A stretch of 26,212 nucleotides of DNA, from assembly GCA_049999725.1 (NCBI GenBank), contig JBNGIS010038944.1:1-26212 (forward strand), given 5' to 3'. The DNA is from Haplomitrium mnioides (lineage: Eukaryota > Marchantiophyta > Haplomitriopsida > Calobryales). The notes beneath the pieces were generated by a model, which saw nothing but the letters and a program-made list of their open reading frames with translations, was not told the DNA's origin and ran no database searches. This document shows, one piece after another, positions 20,837 to 26,212 of this stretch (position 1 is the first letter of the stretch; the number at the start of each line of letters is the position of its first letter). The translations under genes were made by a program, and so were the position numbers.

Positions 20837-21482
20837 TACTACAAGAACAAAAGCAATATTCATCATTCTGATGGTCCAAGAATTGCTTACGCTTACAAGT
20901 ATTAGACTATGGGCTATTGGACAAAGGAGGGCAAGAGAACCATGAGGCTCTTCAACTTGCAACCTAATGATGCCAGTGTTTGTCCTTGGCAAATTATGCG
21001 AAGTGTGTTCAGTTGCCATGTTGTGTTGGCCAAGCTAAAACATCCAAGAGATGATGCTCCTGTGATTGTTTACCAAAAGCCTTAGGCTCTATATAATTTT
21101 TTCATTAACCATTTATCAACAGAGCAAGGTTGGATTTTGGATCTTTGCTATAGGTCTAGCACATGCCTTGTATGTGCTTTAAAGCTAATGCAAAATTGCA
21201 TCGCTGTGGAATATGATAGACATCAATCTATCTATATTCCTCAGAGTTTTGATGATGGCTTCTTTGCTATTCGATATGACCGAATCGTAGATAGTATATG
21301 CATACCACAAGGAACATGTTCCTCTTGGTACTGCAGATGCTACTGGTGATTTTGTTGCCATCTCTGGGACTGGAAAGTCTCAACAAAACTCTATAGCGGC
21401 TTAAGATGATGAAGCTTCTCAGGCAATTGATTCAGATAAGACAATTCTTCTTGAAGAGGATAGAGCTGTAGCATCAGAGTGA
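20837..21482 (+). pseudogene. Exon 4: methylase motif I region and C-terminus
   Basis: The frame reads YYKNKSNIHHSDGPRIAYAY, stop at 20903, then TMGYWTKEGKRTMRLFNLQP, then APVIVYQKP with a stop at 21083. It goes on through FFINHLSTEQGWILDLCYRS, ALKLMQNCIAVEYDRHQ and IYIPQSF. GWILDLCYRSST sits where motif I (LDxxxGxGT) is expected, and NCIAVEYD fits the following acidic strand. The glycines of motif I are gone, as expected of a decayed copy. A frameshift near 21310 leads to a tail (EHVPLGTADATGDFVAISG) ending at TGA 21480-21482. The exon start is uncertain because no clean AG precedes 20837. Confidence 0.55.
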
Positions 21483-21498
21483 CGCAATTTTTCTACAT

Positions 21499-21504
21499 AA
21501 TAAA
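21499..21504 (+). terminator. Possible polyadenylation signal AATAAA
   Basis: AATAAA lies 17 bases after the terminal TGA of the methylase-like pseudogene. It is close to the stop for a plant gene, and AATAAA occurs by chance in AT-rich DNA, so this is only suggestive. Confidence 0.3.
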
Positions 21505-21699
21505 GTATTTTCTTCACAAAATATTATTTGATGAAGCTTCGATCTTGTTGCATTCCAAATCATAAAAAAAATAGCAACAAAGTCTATGTTGGCATGAAAG
21601 CCCTCTTTTTTTTTTTCATTTTCTGGTCAAGTTTTCTTTAATTTTTGGTTTTTTTTTTCCCTTCTTAAAAGAGCTTCTGCAGTCCCTGCTTCCAATTAC

Positions 21700-22420
21700 T
21701 TAGTAATCCATGCTCACTTGGGCTTCAGTTCTCCATGAGTGCACGGGCTTCAATTGTTCAAGCTCGAGTTAGCTGTAGTTGTTCTTGCACGTAAGACCTT
21801 TTCAAACAAAGCGCACTTACACACATGCCTCAGTTGTCCATACGTGCATAGGGTTTAGTAGTCTTTTCACAATTTTGCTTCAACAATCCTCTTGGGCCAC
21901 CACTTTATGGTTCTAGCTCAAAAATTTTGTGATAAAATTTAAATGTTTTTTTTATCAAAATTTCAAATTATTAATATTATTATTAGTTTTGAAAATATTT
22001 AACAACAAATGCCATGCACATTTTTTATGTATTCTATTTGTGGTGATGCTCATGCTTTTTAAAGATGAAATTATAAAAGCAATTTTGTTAAAATGCTCAT
22101 AAGAAGATTTGTTTTTAATACATTGTGCACTCAAAGTGAGTAGTTTTGATATATAAAATTACATTTATTTTTGCAAATGAATATTGCTAGTGTCAAATTC
22201 ATGGTTTTGGATACTAACACAAAATTGGTTTTTGCAAACACAAAATGAAAACAGAACCCAATAGCAGCTCTTGGTTCAAAGTAGTGGTTGTTCACTTCAC
22301 TATATTTTCCTATAAATAACACAACATTATAACTTTATCATTACAAAAACATAACCCTAAAGTCTATCTGCTAATGGACTCTGAACCAAAATTGTGAAGC
22401 CTATGCAGGCATGAGCTCTA
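21700..22420. repeat. Downstream scattered palindrome-like motifs
   Basis: Degenerate members of the AGTCCATGCGYGCATGGACT family lie at about 21706-21724, 21731-21749, 21836-21852 (CCATACGTGCATAGGG), 22360-22382 (AGTCTATCTGCTAATGGACT) and 22397-22417 (GCCTATGCAGGCATGAGCTC). They are sparser and more decayed than in intron 1. Between them the DNA is AT-rich without genes. Confidence 0.5.
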
Positions 22421-23078
22421 GTAAAAAATTTCTATTTACTTTGTTGGTTTTCGATTTATAGTGTGTATGAATTCTAAATTACCATTTTAATTTGAAAATT
22501 TATCAATACAAAAGTTGTTGGAATTTTGCAGTATTAGAATATTCTACAATTATATTACAAGTTTACATAGGAAAAAAAACAATTTTTGTTCTTTTATTTG
22601 AATTTGATGTTTTCAATATTTTCACAAAAAATGAATTTCACTACAATTTTCATGTATATATTTCATTACTAACAAACAAACTCCTTGAAAATGCCAAAAA
22701 CAAACAAGTAAAAAAACTTTTGGATTTGGTTTTTTTTGGAAAAATGCTCACGTTTTCCCTTATTTTAAACCTAAAATATCATTTTGTTTTGGAAAAATTA
22801 TAAGTAATTCATGTTTTGAGCAGTTGTTGCTCATTTAAAAGTATGGTTGAGAAATTTTTAAAAAAAGATGCATTTATGTCAAGTAAAACCACATGAATTC
22901 TAGATTGAAAACTGAGTTTTAGCTAATTTTTGGATTGATACAAATTCAAAGTATGGTTGCAAGATGAGTGACAATGAGACTTTAAGGATGGCACTCTTAA
23001 ATATCACAAATACAAAGTTGGATTAGTTTGAGAATGAATTTCATAGACAAGCAAAAAAGTAGTCCAGCATAAAGTGTA
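22421..23078. other. AT-rich stretch with no gene
   Basis: The 103-codon frame at 22492-22803 is rich in F, K, N and I and has no recognisable motif. It is best explained by base composition. The last five bases, GTGTA (23074-23078), are the candidate target-site flank of the chromovirus LTR starting at 23079. Confidence 0.5.
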
Positions 23079-23946
23079 TGTAAAAGAACTCAAAGACCAA
23101 CTTCCAAATGAGAAACAACTCCAAGATAACTCTAATAGAGTAATGCAACTCAAGGCTAATAAGCAAACAAATGCCAAGAATGCAAGGCAAAGCCAAACAA
23201 CCAAAGAGCCAAACCAAATTGAAAGGAACTCCAATTTGAGTAGTGGGGTTATGAAGCCCTTCTATTTATACAAGATAAGAAGGTGTCATCCTCCTTCCTT
23301 CACTTACAAGTCACTTCTAATTTCAACCCTAAAAGTGATCTTATCTTACTTATTTAAAAGTAACTTCAAAGTCAAGTTGTAATAGTACAAGCATAAGGTT
23401 GTGCTACTTATAAGAAAATAGAGAGGAGTGAAGGAAGTGGTAGTGAGTCACTTTTAGGGTTAAGATTGGATTACTTGCTTTTGAAGTCACTTTTGGTGGA
23501 GAGTTACTTTTAGGTTACTTGTATTCAAAGTCACTTTTGGTAGAGAGTCACTTTTAGAGCTGAAATGAGAAGTGAATTGTAATAGAAGAAAGAGGGATGA
23601 CACCCTCTTCTCTTGTATAAATAGAAGGGCTTCTTAGCCATACTTTTCATTTTGGAGTTCTTCTTGAATCACTTGGGTTCGTTGGTTGCTTGACTTTGGT
23701 TTGTTTATTGGCTTTGAGTTGTGTAACTCTTTTAGAGTTGTCTTGAATTATTACTTATTTGGGAGTCGGTCTTTGAGTTCTCTTTGAGTTCTTTTACACA
23801 AGTAATCTTATGTGACTTCAATCCTAAAAGTAACTTCAAAAGCAAGCAAACTTAAAATTTTCAACCCTAAGAGTGACCCTCTACCATTTCTTTCACTCCT
23901 CTCTATTTTCTTGTAAATAGCATAACATCATGTTTGTACTATTACA
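23079..23946 (-). mobile_element. 3' LTR of a decayed chromovirus, interrupted by a solo LTR
   Basis: On the minus strand it begins TGTAATAGTACAAACATG at 23946, right after the polypurine tract, and ends GAGTTCTTTTACA at 23079. A TATA box (TATAAATA on the minus strand) lies at 23263-23270. Without the 426-base insertion (solo LTR plus one duplicated pentamer) it is 442 bp, close to the 421 bp of the inserted copy. The two align throughout, including ACAAGAAAATAGAGAGGAGTG and AGAAGGGCTTC. Confidence 0.85.
23378..23798 (+). mobile_element. Solo LTR (421 bp) nested in the chromovirus LTR
   Basis: It starts TGTAATAGTACAAGC and ends GTTCTTTTACA, and is flanked by perfect CAAGT duplications at 23373-23377 and 23799-23803. 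A TATAAATA box lies at 23616-23623. The U3 has several AGAGTCACTTTTAG-like subrepeats at 23448-23560. There is no internal region, so it is either a recombined solo LTR or a small non-autonomous remnant. It belongs to the same family as its host LTR and as 1-247. Confidence 0.88.
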
Positions 23947-23962
23947 TAATCTCCACCTTCTA
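23947..23962 (-). promoter_or_regulatory. Polypurine tract of the chromovirus
   Basis: The minus strand reads AGAAGGTGGAGATTA immediately before the LTR start TGTAATAG. Its position between the chromodomain reading frame and the 3' LTR is that of the plus-strand priming site. Confidence 0.75.
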
Positions 23963-25200
23963 ATCAATGATGTCCTCGTCATTGCTGTAACTTTCAAATA
24001 TTTGAATAGTCCATTGAGCATTCTCAAGATTTGAGTAAGGTTCCTAAGTAGCATCATGAAGTGGATTGCCTTTCTACAAAACCTTGTATTGAATTTGTTG
24101 ATGCTGCCATCGTTTGATAACTCTTTTTGCCAAAATACAATCTACTTCAAATTCTTCATGATCATCAAGAAGAATAATCGGAGGTAGAAGTTGAACAAAG
24201 TTTGGAAAAGAAGATGGACTATGGACAATAAGTTTAAGTTTAGAGACACGAAACACATGATGAATCTTCATATGAAGAGGAAGATTAAGTTTATAAGCAA
24301 CGAGAGAAATAACTTGAGAAATAGAGAAAGGACCAATCCAAGCAGAAGACAACTTACAGACTTGAGTATTTGAAGACAATGAAAGATTGTAAGTAGATAA
24401 TATAACTTGGTTACGTAGAACATAAGAGGAATCCTGACGATGAATATCAACATATTGTTTTTGTCAATTTCAAGCAATAGTAAGATGGTTGTAAGCATCT
24501 TCCAAAGAAGAAAATAAGTAAGACAAAAAAGTATAAATACTTAGAATATTGGAAGAAGAAGGAGAAAGCAAACCATTAGAAACAAGAGGATGTTAACCCA
24601 AATTAAGAAAGAAAAGAGAAAACCTACTACTTGCTTGGTTGGAGTTGTTGTAGGCAAACTCCAAAGCTAGTAAGAAACTATCCCAATCGGTGTGATGAAC
24701 ATTGATGAATGCAAAAAGCATATCCTCCATAGTGTGATTAGAGCACTCTGTTTGCCCATTTATTTGAGGATAATAGACACTAGACATAGAGAGTTTGGTT
24801 ACTAAAAGTTTGAACAACTCTTGCCAAAACTTTCTAGTGAAATGCGGATCTCTATAAGACACTAACACATTGGGCATTCTATTTTAACAAAACACATTAT
24901 CAAAGTAAATTTCTATCAATTGTGGAGCATCTATAGTATCCACCGTTGGTGTTAAACAAATCTGCTTGTTGAGCTTGTCCACAAACACCACAATGGCAAT
25001 AAACTCACAAGGCGTAGTTGGAAGTGAAGTGACAAGATCCAAACTTACATGTTCCCAACAAGTAGCAGGAATTGATAGTGGCTGGATAGGTCCCATTGGT
25101 TTTTTTATTTGAAGCTTTGTTTGGTTGACAACTTTCACACAAATTATGAAGCTAGAGGCTCTGCCAGTTTCTCTTTATGTGACTTTCATATTGAGTGTAC
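23963..25200 (-). pseudogene. Chromovirus integrase and chromodomain, decayed
   Basis: The order on the minus strand is: a CxxCQ zinc-finger remnant (NLCESCQPNK) at about 25115-25150; core start WEHVSLDLVTSLP with FIAIVVFVDKLNK (25138-24884), holding the first Asp; then YRDPHFTRKFWQELF with the second Asp and YYPQINGQTECSNHTMEDML with the Glu (24877-24593). A frame break follows, then the C-terminal WIGPFSISQVISLVAYKLNL and HHVFRVSKLKL. The chromodomain starts DDHEEFEVDCILAKRVIKRW and runs past TAG at 24074 into ATxEPYSNLENAQ, with a second TAG where W is expected. This order marks a Ty3/gypsy chromovirus. RT and everything upstream are absent, replaced near 25200 by unrelated sequence. Confidence 0.85.
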
Positions 25201-25609
25201 ATTGAATATGAGAGGTGGGTTGAAATGTGGCTGCAATTATCAACACATAATAAAATATAAAAATATATTGGGAATCCTCAACTTTTTACTCCAAATTCTC
25301 ACACATAAAACACTCTTGCTCTCATCATTTTAACTCTCAACAAACTCCTCACTCTATGAAAACCCACTCTTCAAGTGCTTGCCCTCCAATGAGTTTTTGA
25401 AGTAGCTCCTTCAAGAGCTCCTCCAAAGGTCTCTTACAACTCTTAAGTCTCAAGTCTAAAATGAAAACTAAGTCCCTCTCCTCTCTTCTCCTCCTCTTTT
25501 TATACTAGTCTAGATAATTACTAGTAGTAAAACTAAAGATTCTATCACCATAGATAAGAAATCCATAGTGACTATCTCCCGATTTAATAAATCCTAAAAA
25601 TGCTCCTCA
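25195..25609 (-). mobile_element. Possible further LTR fragment on the minus strand
   Basis: On the minus strand a purine tract AAAAGGTGGAGATAC (25611-25625) is followed by TGAGGAGC (from 25609), and TATAAAAAG lies about 105 bases later (25497-25504). This is the layout of a polypurine tract, LTR start and TATA box. It adjoins the point where the chromovirus integrase stops being readable. I found no matching terminal CA end or target duplication, so the left border and nature are tentative. Confidence 0.35.
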
Positions 25610-25814
25610 AGTATCTCCACCTTTTATTTTCTTCTACAAGAAAAAACTTCACATTTGGAGCCTCTATTGTCAAAGAATCTCAAAAATTCATTAGATGCTT
25701 TTGTACCTTGTATTTGTCCCTAGAAACAATTTCTAAGGTGATACTTCGAGATCCTTTGAAAGAATAAATCAAAGAAAATTTTGACTTTTCTTGACTTTTC
25801 TCCTCTTTAGCCTA
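25610..25814. other. Unassigned AT-rich stretch
   Basis: Apart from the purine tract at its left end, nothing recognisable is seen. If the LTR reading of the preceding entry is right, this would be the 3' end of that element's internal region. Confidence 0.3.
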
Positions 25815-26145
25815 TTAACATCCACTACTTTGAACTAGAAAAATGCTGCTCAAAACATGAAATTTTTTTATAGGAAAAAATGTGGTTTTTGAGCTCAAAG
25901 AATAGAGAAAACAAGGTTATTTTTTTTAAAACAAAAAGTTTTTTAGCCTCATTTTTTGCCATTTTTAACAAGGATAATATAGCGAGAATAAATTTCATTA
26001 TGCAAAATCAAAAAATATTCTAAATTTTTATGAAAATATTAGAAATCTCAAAGTCAATGAAAAGTATAAAAATTATTGTAAGTTTTCATAAGTCTTGGAA
26101 ACTTGCATTTATCATTTATTGCAATTTGAAGCCAAAAATTTGAAA
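25815..26145 (+). repeat. Dispersed repeat, right copy
   Basis: It is collinear with about 317-655 in direct orientation. The shared order is ACTTTGAAC, ATAGGAAAAAATGTGGTTTT, TTTCATTATGCAAAATCAAA, GTCAATGAAAAGTATA and AACTTGCATTTATCATT. It ends near GAAATTG, shortly before the microsatellite. Confidence 0.7.
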
Positions 26146-26163
26146 TTGTTGTGGTACATGCAT

Positions 26164-26168
<5 letters not shown>

Positions 26169-26212
<44 letters not shown>
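26169..26212. repeat. (AG)n microsatellite at the window edge
   Basis: At least 22 uninterrupted AG units, preceded by CATTACAC, run to the last base. The true length is unknown because the window ends inside it. Confidence 0.98.

Larger units (their letters stand above)
4920..21482 (+). pseudogene. ParB-like / N6-N4 DNA methylase-like fusion gene, dead and split by a retrotransposon
   Basis: Five coding blocks share a consistent reading direction: 4920-5279, 5711-6705 joined to 19875-20363, about 20493-20746, and about 20837-21482. In order they encode an N-terminal region of unknown function, a lysine-rich linker, a ParB-like domain, a second linker, and a methylase-like domain with motif IV (DIPY) before motif I (ILDLCYRSST). 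That order is the beta class of amino-methyltransferases, as in CcrM. ParB plus methylase fusions are familiar in phage and bacterial proteins. Inactivation is clear: in-frame stops at 5163, 5807, 5825, 6185, 6200, 19978, 20903 and 21083, a frameshift near 21310, and a 13-kb insertion. The function of the intact homologue is unknown to me. The family assignment rests on motif reading only. Confidence 0.6.

Noticed and set aside
22492-22803. 103-codon open frame
   Set aside because: AT-driven composition (F, K, N, I), no motif and no plausible neighbours.
23004-23382. Open frames on both strands over the chromovirus LTR
   Set aside because: Located in LTR R-U5 repeats (CTTTGAGTTC, GGCATTTG) with a TATA box; no protein-like conservation.
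317-26145. The outer direct repeats as LTRs of one giant element
   Set aside because: No terminal TG/CA, no target duplication and no coherent internal coding; the enclosed content belongs to several unrelated elements.

Overview
The window is nuclear plant DNA dominated by decayed mobile elements. The evidence is Ty3/gypsy elements of plant type, AT-rich intergenic DNA and GT-AG introns. A DUF7869-like gene and a ParB/DNA-methylase-like gene hint at a seed-free plant such as a fern, lycophyte or bryophyte, but that placement is inference. I see no rRNA, tRNA or CRISPR array.

Layout. 1-247 is the end of a short LTR. About 317-655 is a dispersed repeat that recurs near the right edge. 1223-1480 is a degenerate tandem array with palindromic cores. 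1922-3190 (-) is a broken DUF7869-like, possibly transposase-related, gene. 3191-4919 is AT-rich with short palindromes. 4920-5279, 5711-6705, 19875-20363, about 20493-20746 and about 20837-21482 (+) are exons of one pseudogene. Its product resembles a ParB-like domain followed by a beta-order N6/N4 DNA methylase domain. Its first intron carries a dense array of imperfect palindromes.

A 13,164-bp Ty3/gypsy element (minus strand, 6706-19869) sits in exon 2. It has 5-bp target duplications (GAGAG), and the host reading frame continues exactly across the insertion. Its order on the minus strand is 5' LTR (15511-19869), primer-site region, gag with two zinc knuckles, protease, RT/RNase H, truncated integrase, and a 5'-truncated 3' LTR (6706-10372) holding a 100-N gap. 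All its reading frames are broken.

21.5-23.08 kb is AT-rich with a few more palindromes. 23079-25200 (-) is the 3' end of a decayed chromovirus: integrase, chromodomain, polypurine tract and 3' LTR. A solo LTR of the same family (23378-23798, +) is nested in that LTR in opposite orientation, flanked by CAAGT duplications. The right end holds a possible further LTR, the second copy of the dispersed repeat, and an (AG)n tract running off the edge.

No intact protein-coding gene was found. The most interesting content is the ParB-methylase-like pseudogene and the CpG-cored palindromes scattered through its introns and flanks.
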